Below the pieces are notes generated by a model that saw only the letters and a program-made list of their open reading frames with translations, did not search any database and had not been told where the DNA came from. Positions 43,800 through 56,414 of a stretch of DNA of 64,000 bases are shown in pieces (within the stretch, counting starts at the first letter, position 1; each line of letters begins with the position of its first letter). Made by a program: the position numbers and the translations under genes. Origin of the DNA: Tragulus kanchil (taxonomy: Eukaryota; Chordata; Mammalia; Artiodactyla; Tragulidae). The DNA lies in contig JAIOJX010000032.1 of NCBI GenBank assembly GCA_022376925.1, positions 170,587,979 through 170,651,978 of the forward strand, in the 5' to 3' direction.

Positions 43800-44487
43800 A
43801 AAACACTTGAAAACTTCCAAGACAGTCCCAGCAAGGATATGGCTACAGATCATGCCAACCTACTCAGAGGAGGACTTGGGTACCCAGCCTCCCCTGGAAT
43901 TGAGCGTGCACCCCAGTGCCCGGGAAGAGAGAGACCGCGCAAGAAGCAGCAGGCCAGGAAGACAGGGCCTGCCTCCAGAGCCGCCCGCCACGGGAGTGGC
44001 CTCAAGTGACTGTGGGCATCCCCCCATGCGACCCGGAAACTACCGAAGGGGTGCACCTGGTCCTCACGGCAGGGATGCCCCCACAGGAGGCGATGTCTAA
44101 GCCTTATGCCCAAGAAGAGAAGATATCAACTATTTCTGAAATTCTCAGATTAAAAAGGGGCTCATACTCAACTGTAACTCAGTATCTCATTGTATAGGTT
44201 CTCTAGGGAAAAAAAATCCCATGATAATCCTAGGGTATTGAACATTTTGCCATACTTCCGTTTGATTTTAATGAATGTAAATGTGTATATAATTAGTGTG
44301 TATATATTTATACATATAATAAATGTATAACACATAAACATATACATTAACATTTAGCACAAGGATATAAGTACAGATACAAATATAATAATTTATTATA
44401 TTGACAAATACTAGCGCTTGATAAATATTAATTGAATGAGTGGGTTATTGGCCAGAGCTTAGAAAATGTGTTCATTAAAAAGATATT
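43800..44487. other. Unassigned sequence, AT-rich right half
   Basis: GC-rich from 43.86 to 44.1 kb, then strongly AT-rich with TATATA-like runs from 44.26 to 44.42 kb. No gene is recognised. Confidence 0.4.
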
Positions 44488-44612
44488 TTGGGTGAATTCC
44501 CTGGAGGTCCAGTGGTTAGGACTCAGGGCTTTCACTGCTGAGGCCCAGGTTCAGTCCCTGGTCAGGGAACTAAGATCCCACAAGCCATGCCTCATGGCCA
44601 AAAAAAAAAAAG
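44488..44612 (+). mobile_element. CHR-1-type SINE
   Basis: GTGAATTCCCTGGAGGTCCAG begins a short tRNA-derived SINE (head abbreviated). It has box B AGGTTCAGTCCC, the ACTAAGATCCCACAAGCC segment and a CATGGCC A-run end. This is the short form of the cetartiodactyl CHR family. Confidence 0.85.
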
Positions 44613-45479
44613 AAAGGTACTTTTCTTCTCACACTCTTTTCCAAGCAACAAACTAAAACCTCCGAAGTAATCCACACTCATGCATTAAATTACACTTCAA
44701 AGTATCTTTATTAAAGGTGTTACAGGAGCTGTTTTTCAACAACTCATAGGAGAAGCCTTGTTCTAAATTAATATTATAAACAGAATCTTACTGGAGCAAA
44801 TCTGAACGGAGAAAAAGAATCTGCTCTCCAAGACCTGAGGCTGCCGCTGAGCCAGGCCGCACGACTCACGTGATGAACAGTCGCCACTCACGGTGATGAA
44901 CGACCAAACGCCCAGCATCGTCAGGGGCTCTAAATCGCAGGCAGAACAAAGAGGGAAGCAAAATTCTAGGAACTGTGGGTTTGGACTTGAGGTTCCAGGC
45001 CAGGAAAGCCTCCTCCGACCTGGGTAACGAGACCCGTGGCTGGGGCTGGGGTGAAGCTGGTCCCGGGAGGCCGGCTGGGAGCCGGGAGGTCAGGGCTCGG
45101 ACACGCCCGCGGCCCCCGGGTGGGTTTCAGTGAATCAGAGGGCTGGCGGGGAGGGGCTGAGCGAAATAATTTCTTGAGGGTTTAACATTTCACAATCGAT
45201 GTCTCAATCACCCAGAGGACCGAAGAGGCGTGTCTTCAGGCTGCGGCAAGCGCAGGCCCCGTCCTACCCTTTCTTTCTGGGCTGTGCGCTCGGGGATGGA
45301 GTCCCCCTGCAGCAGCGGGCTCGCCGGAAGACAGGAGTCACTCGTGATACCGCTGTCCTTCAGCACAGCACCGGCCGGGAGGGCAGTGCGCGCCAGGGTG
45401 CTTATGCTGAGCCGAGGGTCTGAAGACAGCCCTAACGAATGCATTTGCCTGTGAAATGCCATGTTGTGACATATGCAGG
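44613..45479. other. Unassigned sequence, GC-rich around 45 kb
   Basis: AT-rich to 44.8 kb, then GC-rich at 45.0-45.4 kb with short frames on both strands. No named repeat or exon. Confidence 0.4.
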
Positions 45480-45690
45480 GGGCTTCCCCGGAGGCTCAGT
45501 GGTGAAGAATCCACCTGCCAATGCAGAAGATGAGGGTTCCATCCCTGGGTCAGGAAGACTCCGGAGGAGGAAATGCGACCCGCCCCAGTGCTCCTGACGG
45601 GAGAATCCCACGGACAGAGGAGCCTGGCGGCTGCCGTGCACGGGGTCACAGACAGTCGGACACGGCTGGGCAACTAAACAGCAGCAACAA
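45480..45690 (+). mobile_element. Bov-tA SINE
   Basis: GGGCTTCCCCGGAGGCTCAG head, GGGTTCCATCCC box B, and GGAGCCTGGCGGCTGC then GACAGTCGGACACGGCTGGG Bov-A end. Confidence 0.88.
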
Positions 45691-47167
45691 AACACAGTGC
45701 AGGGCTGTGACCTTTTATCATCTTTAATTGAGTAACTTTTTTTATTGACTTGCCAAGATACCTTCCTTCTTCAATGAAAGCAGTTTTTATTCTTCTAAAC
45801 CAAAGAGCAATTTTCACGAGGTTACACTGTTGGGTCCACCGCAGGTGCGTCCCAGGCGCCTCCCCAGGGCCGGGCTCACGCTCCGTGAGCGGCGACTCCT
45901 CACCGGGGCCTGAGCGGGGCCGGCAGTCCGAGGGCGTGCTGGCTTCCCTCCCCGGGGCTTTCATCTCATCTAACGGCCTGAGGGTTGGACACCTGCTTTA
46001 AAGACCCGACGACGAGACTCCCTCCGGCCGTGCAGCTCGGGGAGCCGCAGCGCCCCGGCCAGGGCGCCACCCGCACACCTCGCAGTGACGGGGCAGAGGC
46101 TTAACCCCGGGACCAGGGCACCCCGAGGTCCGATGACCAGACTCTTAGGTAAGGCATCCGGCTCACATGACGCCTCACGAAAACAACCAACCACAAGGCC
46201 TGGGCGCAGAGACGTCTCCACCCGAGAGGTTCTTCCTCGGCTCCGGACGCAGCTCTCCCGACAGGTGACGGAGTCTCGCCTCAGTGAACGACGCCTCAGT
46301 CCTGGGGGAGCCTCTCAAGACCCATCGTCAGTCTTCTCACCGTTCCAGACTTCCCCAGGGCCTACCCTGGGCCTACCAAGCACAGAGGGTGCAGCGCCCA
46401 CTGGCCCTGCCCACCGGCCCTCCTGCGGTCATCTCTGCTGCCCGCCCCAGGAGCTCCAAGGGTACGCAGACACTGCTGAGCTCCTCCGGGTCCTGCACCA
46501 GAGATCCAGCCCCGAGAGAGGGGTGGGCTGCCGGCCGAAGGGCTCCGTGCTAGGGCAGCAGCCAGGGCTCAGCTCTAGCGGCCCTAATGGCCTCGCAGCC
46601 TGGGCAGGAGACCGGCAGCACCAGCCCGTCTGTGTGAGGGTCCAGCAGGGAGCGCGGGTGGGCTGCTGAAGGCCGGGGTGGGTCAGCTTCAGGCCATCGC
46701 CCTGTGACCAGGTTTGCTGGAACCCGGTCACCTCCCTGGCTGACACCCCGCTTCTGCCAGCGGAGATGCAGAACTAGCCCACAAAGGCCAAGACATCTAC
46801 CGTCTGGCCCTTTACAGAAAGGGGCGCTGCCCCCGGTCTGGGTTGCCAGCAGCCCTTTCCTCTTTGGGCAGTGTTCTGGCGTCCTCCCAGGAGGTCAGCT
46901 TTCGCATGTGTCCACGGGGCAGGGGGCAGCAGTGCCCACGTGGAGAGCACAAAGATGGGTGGTACTCACGGGAGGAGTGCCCCGGCACAACGGGCATCTG
47001 AACCTGTCCCAGCCCAGCAAACACAAGGCCTCCTTCTCCCCGACAGGGGCGCCCAGAGACGCCCTGTCCACCTGCAGCCTGGCCTCTGTCCCTCCAGGGA
47101 AACCCAGCTTCAGGCTCACCCCTTACCGGAGGCCCATCGTGAAGCCCCCGGCATACAACAGATGCTC
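45691..47167. other. GC-rich, CpG-containing DNA, no gene recognised
   Basis: Mostly GC-rich from 45.84 to 47.1 kb. The longest plus-strand frames (194 and 214 codons) have no recognisable domain. The second runs straight into L1 sequence at its 3' end, which argues that both arise from base composition. An L1 begins at ~47168. Confidence 0.4.
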
Positions 47168-48660
47168 GCGTGGACTGGAAGAATCAGTACTGCAAAATGA
47201 CTCTACTAGCCAAGGCGATCTACAGGTTCAATGCAGTCCCTATCAAATTACCAAGGACATTTTTCATAGAACTAGAACAACAACAACAAAAAAACAACAA
47301 AATTTGTATGGTGACACAAAAGACCCCAAAGAGCCAAAGCAATCTTGACAAAGAAAAATGGAGCATGAGGAATCAGGCTCCCTGATTCCTGAAAGCTACA
47401 GGCATCAAAGCAGTATGGCACTGGCACAAAGAAGAAATACAGATCACTGGAAGAGAACAGAAAACCTAGAAATAAGCCCATGCACCTACAGTCAATTACT
47501 CTATGACAAAGGTGGCAAGACTATACAATGTTGGAAAGACAACAAATGGTGTTGTATCTTCAACAAATCATGCTGGGAAAACCGGACAGTCACATGTAAA
47601 AAAAAATGGGAATTTGATCATTCCTTAACTCCATTCACAAAAATAAGCTCAAAATGGATTAAAGACCTAAATGTTGGACTGGACACTATAAAACTCTTAG
47701 AGGAAAACATAGGCAGAACACTCTCTGACATAAATCACTGCCATCTTTATAATCCATCTCCAGCAAAAAGGAACAAATGGGACCTACTTAAACTCAAAAG
47801 CTCTTGCACAGCAAAAGAAACCATAAACAAAACAAAAAGATAACCCACAGATTAGCAGGAGAAAATATTTTTGCAAATGATGTGACTGATAAGGGATCAG
47901 TCTCCAAAATTTACAAACAGCTTATGACACTCAACAGCATCAAAACAAACAACCCACACAAAAAACAGGCAGAAGACCTGAACAGACATTTCTCTGAAGA
48001 GTACATACAGATGGCCAATAGGCACATGAAAAGGTGTTCAAAATCACTAGTTATTAGAGAAATGCAAATCAAAACTGGAAGGAGCTATCGCCTCACATCG
48101 GTCAGGATGGCTATCATCAAAAAGTCCACAAACGACAAATGCTGGAGAGGGTGTGGAGAGAAGGGAGCCCTCCGGCACTGCTGGTGGGAATGTGACTTGG
48201 TGCAGCCACTACGGAGAACTGTGTGGAGGCTCCTTAAAACACTAAACCCAGAGCTGCCACAGGATCCCGCAATCCCACTCCTGGGTGCAGATCCAGAGAA
48301 AACACGGCCCAAAAAGGCGCATGCTCCCCAGCGCTCACTGCAGCCAAGACATGGAAACAACCTACATGTCCATCGACAGCGGAGTGGGTAAAGACGACGT
48401 GCTATGTACATACAATGGGGTGCTACTCAGCCATTTAAAAGAACGAAATAAGGCCGTCTACAGCAACATGGATGGACCTGCTGACGTCTCATACGGAGTG
48501 AGGTCAGACAGCGAAAGAGAAACATCGTATGACATCCCTTATATGTGGAATCTAAAAAGAAATGATAAAATGAACTTACTTACAAAACAGAAGGAGACTC
48601 AGACATAGAAAACCACTTCACGGTTGCCAGGGGAAAGGGACAGTCAAGGACTTTGGGAAG
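47168..48660 (+). pseudogene. L1 ORF2 C-terminus and 3' UTR, inactive
   Basis: Sense L1, 5'-truncated. The frame encodes the ORF2p C-terminal half: '[20 protein letters not shown]', '[15 protein letters not shown]', then '[19 protein letters not shown]'. The cysteine-rich '[18 protein letters not shown]' follows, with the spacing of the ORF2p zinc-knuckle-like region. A stop after 'NKTKR' (47843) divides it into two frames. The 5' two-thirds, with endonuclease and reverse transcriptase, are absent, so it cannot retrotranspose. Its better conservation suggests a younger insertion than the other L1s. D9 repeats most of it. Confidence 0.9.
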
Positions 48661-49729
48661 AAAAAAAGTGAAAAAATGGGAATTTGATCATTCCTTAACT
48701 CCATTCACAAAAATAAGCTCAAAATGGATTAAAGACCTAAATGTTGGACTGGACACTATAAAACTCTTAGAGGAAAACATAGGCAGAACACTCTCTGACA
48801 TAAATCACTGCCATCTTTATAATCCATCTCCAGCAAAAAGGAACAAATGGGACCTACTTAAACTCAAAAGCTCTTGCACAGCAAAAGAAACCATAAACAA
48901 AACAAAAAGATAACCCACAGATTAGCAGGAGAAAATATTTTTGCAAATGATGTGACTGATAAGGGATCAGTCTCCAAAATTTACAAACAGCTTATGACAC
49001 TCAACAGCATCAAAACAAACAACCCACACAAAAAACAGGCAGAAGACCTGAACAGACATTTCTCTGAAGAGTACATACAGATGGCCAATAGGCACATGAA
49101 AAGGTGTTCAAAATCACTAGTTATTAGAGAAATGCAAATCAAAACTGGAAGGAGCTATCGCCTCACATCGGTCAGGATGGCTATCATCAAAAAGTCCACA
49201 AACGACAAATGCTGGAGAGGGTGTGGAGAGAAGGGAGCCCTCCGGCACTGCTGGTGGGAATGTGACTTGGTGCAGCCACTACGGAGAACTGTGTGAGGCT
49301 CCTTAAAACACTAAACCCAGAGCTGCCACAGGATCCCGCAATCCCACTCCTGGGTGCAGATCCAGAGAAAACACGGCCCAAAAAGGCGCATGCTCCCCAG
49401 CGCTCACTGCAGCCAAGACATGGAAACAACCTACATGTCCATCGACAGCGGAGTGGGTAAAGACGACGTGCTATGTACATACAATGGGGTGCTACTCAGC
49501 CATTTAAAAGAACGAAATAAGGCCGTCTACAGCAACATGGATGGACCTGCTGACGTCTCATACGGAGTGAGGTCAGACAGCGAAAGAGAAACATCGTATG
49601 ACATCCCTTATATGTGGAATCTAAAAAGAAATGATAAAATGAACTTACTTACAAAACAGAAGGAGACTCAGACATAGAAAACCACTTCACGGTTGCCAGG
49701 GGAAAGGGACAGTCAAGGACTTTGGGAAG
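47604..49729 (+). repeat. Direct duplication D9, ~1.06 kb x2
   Basis: Bases 47604-48660 recur at ~48674-49729 (offset 1070, then 1069). Both lie in L1. A one-base deletion (GTGTGGAGGC against GTGTGAGGC) shortens the reading frame in the second copy. The first copy's end meets the start in an A-rich stretch, AAAAAAAGTGAAAAAATGGG. Confidence 0.95.
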
Positions 49730-50477
49730 GTAACATACACACCACAATATTTAAAGTGAATAAACAACATACGCCTGTCGCACAGCACAGGGCACTCTGC
49801 TCAGTGTGGAGTCCCAGGCTGGACGGGAGGGGTCTGGGGGAGACTGGGTACATGCGGACGGACGGACGAGTCTCTCCACTGTTCACCTGAAGCTCTCATA
49901 ATACTGTTTGTTTTTTTTCATTATGCATGTTTTACTGATTTGCTTTAGATTTAGATTTTTAATACATAGGAGGATTTCTCAGAATGGTACAAATAAAACT
50001 GTAAACTTTTTTTTTCTTTTTGCATGACTAATTTATTCTTCAAATTAATTGATTATTTTTATTTGACTTTTTGCTTTTCTTCCCCCATCTTTTTTTTAAC
50101 TTTACCTTTTGCTTTTACAGAGTTTTGTTGTTTGCAGATACGTATAATCCCAGATTCGTCATATGTGTATCTCTGACCCCTCCCTCCTCCACCCGCCACC
50201 CAGTGCCCCCATGACACCCCCTAGGCCGTCACACAGCGCTCCTGCAGGATCCCCTATTCCCACAGTGCAATGACAACAGCTATCTCTTTCACATATGATC
50301 TGAAACTATCAATATAATATTGTTAATCAGCTATACTGTAATACATGTTCCTAGTTTTAAGAAAATAGAAATAAAATTAAATTAAAAAAGAAAAAGATAC
50401 TCAAAGCACTGCAACCAAACCCAGTTCAACCTGGCCGCTGTCTCCATCACTCTGTTTGGACTCAAATGTCAGCAAGC
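49730..50477. mobile_element. L1 3' ends in both orientations
   Basis: The sense L1 finishes near 49900 (CACCTGAAGCTCTCATAAT). From 50086 antisense L1 3' UTR appears (TTTACAGAGTTTTGTTGTTTG, CCCTCCCTCCTCCACCCGCC), and a sense-type L1 tail lies near 50315 (ATCAGCTATACTGTAATACA). Each is a short piece. Confidence 0.55.
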
Positions 50478-50478
50478 C

Positions 50479-50690
50479 AGGTGGCGCTAGCAGCAAGCAA
50501 TCCACCTGCCCACACAGGAGCCACAGGGGCCTCGGGGTCCATCCCTGGGTCGGGCAGGTGCCCCGGAGGAGGAAACGGCACCCCGCGCCCGTATCCCTGC
50601 CTGGAGAATCCCACGGGCAGAAGAGTCTGGGAGGCTGCACGCCATGGGGCCACGAGGAATTGGACATGACTGAGCACACACACTCAAAAC
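50479..50690 (+). mobile_element. Bov-tA SINE
   Basis: GTGGCGCTAGCAGCAAGCAA is an altered head, GGGGTCCATCCC is in box B position, and GAGGAATTGGACATGACTGAG is the Bov-A end. The D10 duplicate is at 51580-51789. Confidence 0.85.
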
Positions 50691-51059
50691 CATGGCCTGA
50701 GAGCCCACCAGGCCCTCGACACAGGGCCCCACAGCTTAACACAAGGCACAGGAGTCCTAATCTTCCACTAACATTTGTCTGCTGAGTAAGTTAGGTTAAG
50801 AGTCTGATGATCAATTTGAGGTGATAAAAATTGCTCTGGACGAACAACTGGGAATATACAGAAAACTACTGAACGTGGCACCAGAACAGGGTAGAGCTTA
50901 CGTTATGCAAATGATCTCCAAAAGGCTGTTATTAATTTTTTTCTATGGCTAATTATTTTTAAAAAACAGTAACTTCTTAATCTTCCTAAATCTAGCATGT
51001 AAAAAAATGCCACATCTAATCCCGGTGAATGAAAACACTAAGGACTGCAGTAACTAGGC

Positions 51060-51541
51060 TTCATGATGTCGTTCAGTTGCTAAGTTACGTCCAATTCTTT
51101 GCGACTCCATGGACTTAAGCCCACAAGGCTCACCTGTCCTTCACCATCTCCGGAGCTTGTTCAAACTCATGTTCACTGAGTCAGTGATGCCATCCAACCA
51201 TCTCATCCTCGGTCGCCCCCTTCTCCTCTCGCCCTCAGTCTTCTCAGCATCAGCTTCTTTTCCAGTGAGTCTGCTCTTTGCACCAGGTGGCCAAAGTTTC
51301 TGGACCTTCAGCTTCAGCATCAGTCCTTCCAACGAATACTCAAGGTTGAGTTCTTTTAGGATTGACTGCTTTGATCTCCTTGCAGTTGAAGGGACTCACT
51401 TAAGAGTCCTCTCCAGCACCATGGTTTAAAGAAGCAACCACTGTTTAAAAGTATCAATTCTTCAGCATTCAGCCTTCTTTATGGTCCAACCCTCACATCC
51501 ACAGATGACTACTAGAAAGGCCATAGCTTTGACTTTAGGAT
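51060..51541 (-). mobile_element. BovB 3' region (duplicate of 52160)
   Basis: Starts at GATGTCGTTCAGTTGCTAAG, the BovB terminus read in reverse, and runs until the D10 junction. It is the same sequence as 52160-52638 and probably not an independent insertion. Confidence 0.85.
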
Positions 51542-52159
51542 TTCTCAAGGTCTCTGCTTCTTAATATGCCTTTTACTGCAGGTGGCGCTAGCAACAAGCA
51601 ATCCACCTGCCCACACAGGAGCCACAGGGGCCTCGGGGTCCATCCCTGGGTCGGGCAGGTGCCCCGAGGAGGAAACGGCACCCAGCGCCCGTATCCCTGC
51701 CTGGCGAATCCCACGGGCAGAAGAGTCTGGGAGGCTGCACGCCATGGGGCCACGAGGAATTGGACATGACTGAGCACACACACTCAAAACCATGGCCTGA
51801 GAGCCCACCAGGCCCTCGACACAGGGCCCCACAGCTTAACACAAGGCACAGGAGTCCTAATCTTCCACTAACATTTGTCTGCTGAGTAAGTTAGGTTAAG
51901 AGTCTGATGATCAATTTGAGGTGATAAAATTGCTCTGGACGAACAACTGGGAATATACAGAAAACTACTGAACGTGGCACCAGAACAGGGTAGAGCTTAC
52001 GTTATGCAAATGATCTCCAAAAGGCTGTTATTAATTTTTTTCTATGGCTAATTATTTTTAAAAAACAGTAACTTCTTAATCTTCCTAAATCTAGCATGTA
52101 AAAAAATGCCACATCTAATCCCGGTGAATGAAAACACTAAGGACTGCAGTAACTAGGCT

Positions 52160-54170
52160 TCATGATGTCGTTCAGTTGCTAATTCGTCCAATTCTTTGCG
52201 ACTCCATGGACTTAAGCCCACAAGGCTCACCTGTCCTTCACCATCTCCGGAGCTTGTTCAAACTCATGTTCACTGAGTCAGTGATGCCATCCAACCATCT
52301 CATCCTCGGTCGCCCCCTTCTCCTCTCGCCCTCAGTCTTCTCAGCATCAGCTTCTTTTCCAGTGAGTCTGCTCTTTGCACCAGGTGGCCAAAGTTTCTGG
52401 ACCTTCAGCTTCAGCATCAGTCCTTCCAACGAATACTCAAGGTTGAGTTCTTTTAGGATTGACTGCTTTGATCTCCTTGCAGTTGAAGGGACTCACTTAA
52501 GAGTCCTCTCCAGCACCATGGTTTAAAGAAGCAACCACTGTTTAAAAGTATCAATTCTTCAGCATTCAGCCTTCTTTATGGTCCAACCCTCACATCCACA
52601 GATGACTACTAGAAAGGCCATAGCTTTGACTTTAGGATCTTTGCTGGCAAAGTGGTCTCTGCTTCTTAATATGCTGTCTAGCACTGTCACAGCTTCCCCT
52701 CCAAGGAGCAAGCGTCTTTTAATTTCATGGCTGCAGTCACCGTCTGTAGTGATTTTGGAGCCCTCCAAAATAAAATATGTCACAGTTCCCACTTTTTCCC
52801 CTTCTGTTTGCCACGAAGTGATGGGACCAGGCGCCATGATCTTGGTTTTTTCAATGCTGAGTTTTAGGCCAGCTTTTTCATTCTCGTCTTTCACCTTCAT
52901 CAAGAGGCTCTTTAGTTCCTCTTCACTTTCTGCCATTAGGGTGGTGTTATCTGCATATAGGAGGTTACTGTTATTTATCCCAGCAATCTTGATTCCAGGT
53001 TGTGCTTCATCCAGTCCCACATGTCACATGATGTATCCTGCACATAAGTTAAATAAGCAGGGTGACAATACATAGCCTTGACATAGTCCCTTCCCAATTT
53101 GGAACCAGCCCATTGTTCCACGTCCAGTTCTGCTGCTTCTTGACCCACGTGCAGGTTCCTCAGGAGGCAGGTAATGTGGTCTAGTGCTCCCATCTCTTTA
53201 GGAACTTTCCACAGTTTGTTGCGATTCACACAGTCAATGGCTTCAGTGCAGTCCATGAGGCATAAGCAGGTGTTTCTCTGGTATTCCCTTGCTTTCCCCA
53301 TGATACAACAAATGTTGGCAATTTGATCTCTGGTTCCTCTGTCTTTTCTAAATCAGCTTGTACATCTGGAAGTTCTTGGTTCAGGTAATGCTGAATCCTA
53401 GCTTGAAGGATTTTGAGCATAACCTTACTCACATTTGAAATGAGTGCAGTTGTGGGTAGTTTGAACATTCTTCTTTAGGACTGGAATGAAAACTGACTTT
53501 TTCTGGTCCTGCAGCCACTGCTGAGTTTTCCAAATTTGTGGACATACTGAGTATAGCACTTTAACAGCATCATCTTTTACAACGTTAAATAGCTCATCTG
53601 GAATTCCATCATCTCCACTAGCTTTGTTTATAGTCACGCTTCCAAAGGCCCACTTGCCTTCATACTCCAGGATGCCTGGCTCTAGGTGAGTGACCATACC
53701 ATCGTGGTTATCTGGATCACTAAGACCTTTTTTGTATAGTTCTTCTGTGTATTCTTGCCATCTCTTCTTAATTTTTTCTGCTTCTACTAGGTCGTTACCA
53801 TTTCTGTCCTTTATCTTCTCCATCCTTGCATCAAATGTTCCTTTGGTATCTCCAATATTTCTTGAAGAGACCTCTAGTCTTTCCTGTTCTATTGTTTTCC
53901 TCTATTTCTTTGCACTATTTATTTAAGGCTTTCTCACCTCTTCTTGTTACTCTCTGGAACTCTGCTTTCAGTTGGATGTATCTTTCCCTTTCTCCCTCAC
54001 CTTTCACTTTTCTTCTTTCTTCAGCTATTTGTAAAGACTCCCCAGACAACTGCTTTGCTCACCGCATCTCTTTTTCTTGGGGACGGTTTTGGTCATCACC
54101 TCCTATACAATGCTATGAACCTCTCTCCATAGTTCTTCAGGCACTCTGTCTACCAGATCTAACCCCTGAA
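52160..54170 (-). pseudogene. BovB LINE, ORF2 reverse transcriptase, broken
   Basis: About 2 kb of minus-strand BovB (RTE clade), the longest copy in the window. From its 5' side (54.17 kb) the minus strand encodes 'AEKIKKRWQEYTEELYKKG', 'ASGDDGIPDELFNVVKDD' (reverse-transcriptase entry region), 'TCLLRNLHVGQEA', then the catalytic block read as 'LLYADNTTLMAESEEEL'. The active-site YADD is changed to YADN. After this come 'DGDCSHEIKRRLL' and 'CGCEGWTIKKAE', and the C-terminal 'RRGRPRMRWLDGITDS' at 52.3 kb. At least four frame breaks separate these pieces. The upstream endonuclease is missing. It is dead, by both truncation and the active-site change. Confidence 0.93.
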
Positions 54171-55723
54171 TCGACTCATCCCCTGCACTATACAATCATA
54201 AGGGATTTGATACATTACCCCCAACAGAGTGCCCTCACCCTTCACTTGCAGGCTCTGTGGGGATCCGGACCCGGCACGGTGCCAACAGCACATCTCTGCT
54301 CCACGGGGCTGGGGCCTCAGCAGAGAAGCGAGAGGGGAAGGCAGATTCACCTGCCAGGCCACTTACTCGCCTGCCGGGAGACTGCTGACCAGGGCCTCAG
54401 AACGGTTCCTTCAGGGCCCTGCCACGTGCGCCTCACAGTGCAGCGCTGGCTTTCCCCATGGCCACATCCCCGGGGAGAAGCCAGGCAGTGGACCGGGTCT
54501 TTCAGGCCTCGCTGGGAGTCGCACAGCATCATGTCTGGCACACCACTGGCTGAGGCAGGCCACACACCTGGCCCAGGTTCACAGGGGAGGAACAGAGAGG
54601 GACCCACCTCCCGGCCAAAGTCCCGCTCGGACAGTGTCCAGGCTGGGAGGGGCCGCTGAGGCCACCTAGGAGAATCCAGTCTGGGAGACCGCCCCAATCC
54701 CCTGGAAGACTGGCAACTGAAAACCTGGGCAGAGGCAGCAGTTAATACACTCAGCTTCCGAAGCAGGGGGCGTGGCTTCAACCCCTGGTCAGGGAACTAA
54801 GACCTCGAACAGCAGTTACCAGGCGAGGTGGCCAGAATTTTTTTTTTTTAAGTCCGGGTTAACCCGCACCCAGCATTATCGAGCTTGTAGTTAAAAGCCT
54901 CATGAGCTGAACCTCTCATTACCTGTAACAAGGCGTAGCCTTTAGGCTGCACGTCATACTGTCATGCTGTTCTGTCCCAGCAAACACGGTATCATGACCT
55001 TGATTCAACAGGTGAGGATCCAGGCTCACCCTGGTGACCACTGGAGCGTCAGCTTCCCGGGAAGCTACCAGAGACAGGCGGCAGCACCCCGGCCAAGGCG
55101 GAGGGAATGGGGCCCGCGGGCCCCGGGCTCGAGGGCACTGGGTACTCACCCCTCAGCGAGGCACACGGCCTGGGGCGGAGCGGTCCCCTCCTCCACCTCA
55201 CCCTCCAAGTCCCCAGCCCAGCGTGCAGAAGCTCAGTACAAGAGAGAAGGAAGAAGGAAGGACAGGCGGGAATATTCACACTGTAAATCAGAGCGCAGGA
55301 CTCAGTTCGCTGTAGTAGGCCTGTTCTTGATAAAAAGGAAAGCAGAGAACAAGGAACTGACAGGAAACCTCTCAGCCCTCGGGAGAAGAGCTCCATTTCT
55401 GGTCCCAGATCTGGCTGTGATCTGCTTTGGGACCTTAATCAAGTGGCATCACTTCTCCGGGCCTCAGCGTCCTCATCGGTAAGATAAAGGGACCTAGTGG
55501 GTGAAGCCTCCTAACCAGGGCCTGCGGGGGGTCCCCGCGTGGGACACACCCTGTGACTGCAGGCTGGAAGCTCAAGGCCCCTTCCAGACCCAAGTTCACA
55601 CTGCACAACCCGAATGCTGGTGAGCCGCAGGGAGGAGGGTGAGGGGTCCTCGGGGACCCTGGGGGGCCCTCTCGGGAGCCATCCTCCTTCCCGGCTGCCC
55701 CAGCCCCCAGCCCCAGGCAGCAG
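54171..55723. other. GC-rich sequence with one old CHR-like SINE
   Basis: Bases 54.25-54.7 kb and 55.0-55.2 kb are GC-rich. The plus-strand frame of 277 codons starting at 53826 begins in antisense BovB, so I reject it as a gene. No exon recognised. Confidence 0.4.
54727..54850 (+). mobile_element. Old CHR-like SINE
   Basis: Box B-like GGCTTCAACCCC, then TGGTCAGGGAACTAAGACCT and a degenerate end before a T-run. It resembles the short CHR type but is strongly diverged. Confidence 0.55.
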
Positions 55724-56180
55724 GCTGTCTAGGCGCCGTCTACAAAGCATGAGCCAACAGGTATTTCGGTCCCATGCAGTCAAGGTATCAATGCGGCTTC
55801 AATGCACAGGGGAACTGATGTTCAAACAGATTATGCAGCACGTATTTCTAACAGCCACAACAGACCCTTTGCTAATGAAGGTACTAGGCCTTCGTTTATT
55901 ATTTTCATAAGTCTGGCATTTTGAACACAGGTCTTTCTAACCGGGGCCTTGCTCTCAAAACCAACCACGCTGATATCCTGGAAGCGAACAGGGCCACCTC
56001 CCAGGAGTCGGACACACCTGGAGCCCTGCCGTGTGGCTGGAGAGCTCCTGGACAGACAGAGCTCCCCAGGTGGACAGAGCCGGGACCCCGCCAGCACTCA
56101 GGGCGGCGACCACGCTCTGGGGCCCGCTGAAGGCGGCTACCCATGGCGCGCTGCCGGCAGGCAGGCTGAGCGCTGGGACG
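55724..56180. other. Unassigned sequence within D11
   Basis: Left part is AT-balanced and looks single-copy. The right part is GC-rich. A 'MRLQCTGELMFKQIMQHVF' frame on the plus strand is short and has no known relative. Duplicate at 56801-57256. Confidence 0.35.
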
Positions 56181-56183
56181 CTG

Positions 56184-56240
56184 CACACACACACACACAC
56201 AGACACAGACAGACACAGACACAGACAGACACAGACACAG

Positions 56241-56272
<32 letters not shown>

Positions 56273-56294
56273 AGACACAGACATACACACACAC
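56184..56294 (+). repeat. Compound CA/CAGA microsatellite
   Basis: (AC)n tracts separated by blocks of ACAGAC and AGAC units, ending ACATACACACACACG. The D11 copy at 57260-57366 has one AGAC-type step replaced by ACAGAC, so the two arrays are not identical. That fits allelic or slippage differences. Long His/Thr or Cys/Val frames here are repeat artefacts. Confidence 0.95.
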
Positions 56295-56414
56295 GTCGAC
56301 AACCACCTCTCCACCAGCCCCGTCTCCAGGAACCGAGACACCAAGGCAGACGTCGGCAGAGGAAGCCCGGAGCCAGCGGGCGACTCTGGAAACAGAGAGA
56401 GGGGCTGCGCGGCT

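Larger units (their letters stand above)
50478..52638 (+). repeat. Direct duplication D10, ~1.06 kb x2
   Basis: Bases 50478-51541 recur at 51579-52638 (offset 1101, then 1097). The junction 51542-51578 contains GGTCTCTGCTTCTTAATATG. This is a collapsed version of the BovB sequence at 52658-52677, after the second copy. The bases between (TTTGCTGGCAAAG) are lost. Confidence 0.95.

Noticed and set aside
46704..47348. 214-codon plus-strand frame
   Set aside because: Its 3' third is L1 ORF2 sequence in another frame and no domain is recognisable.
53826..54659. 277-codon plus-strand open frame
   Set aside because: The first ~115 codons are antisense BovB and the rest is GC-rich DNA. No domain is recognised.
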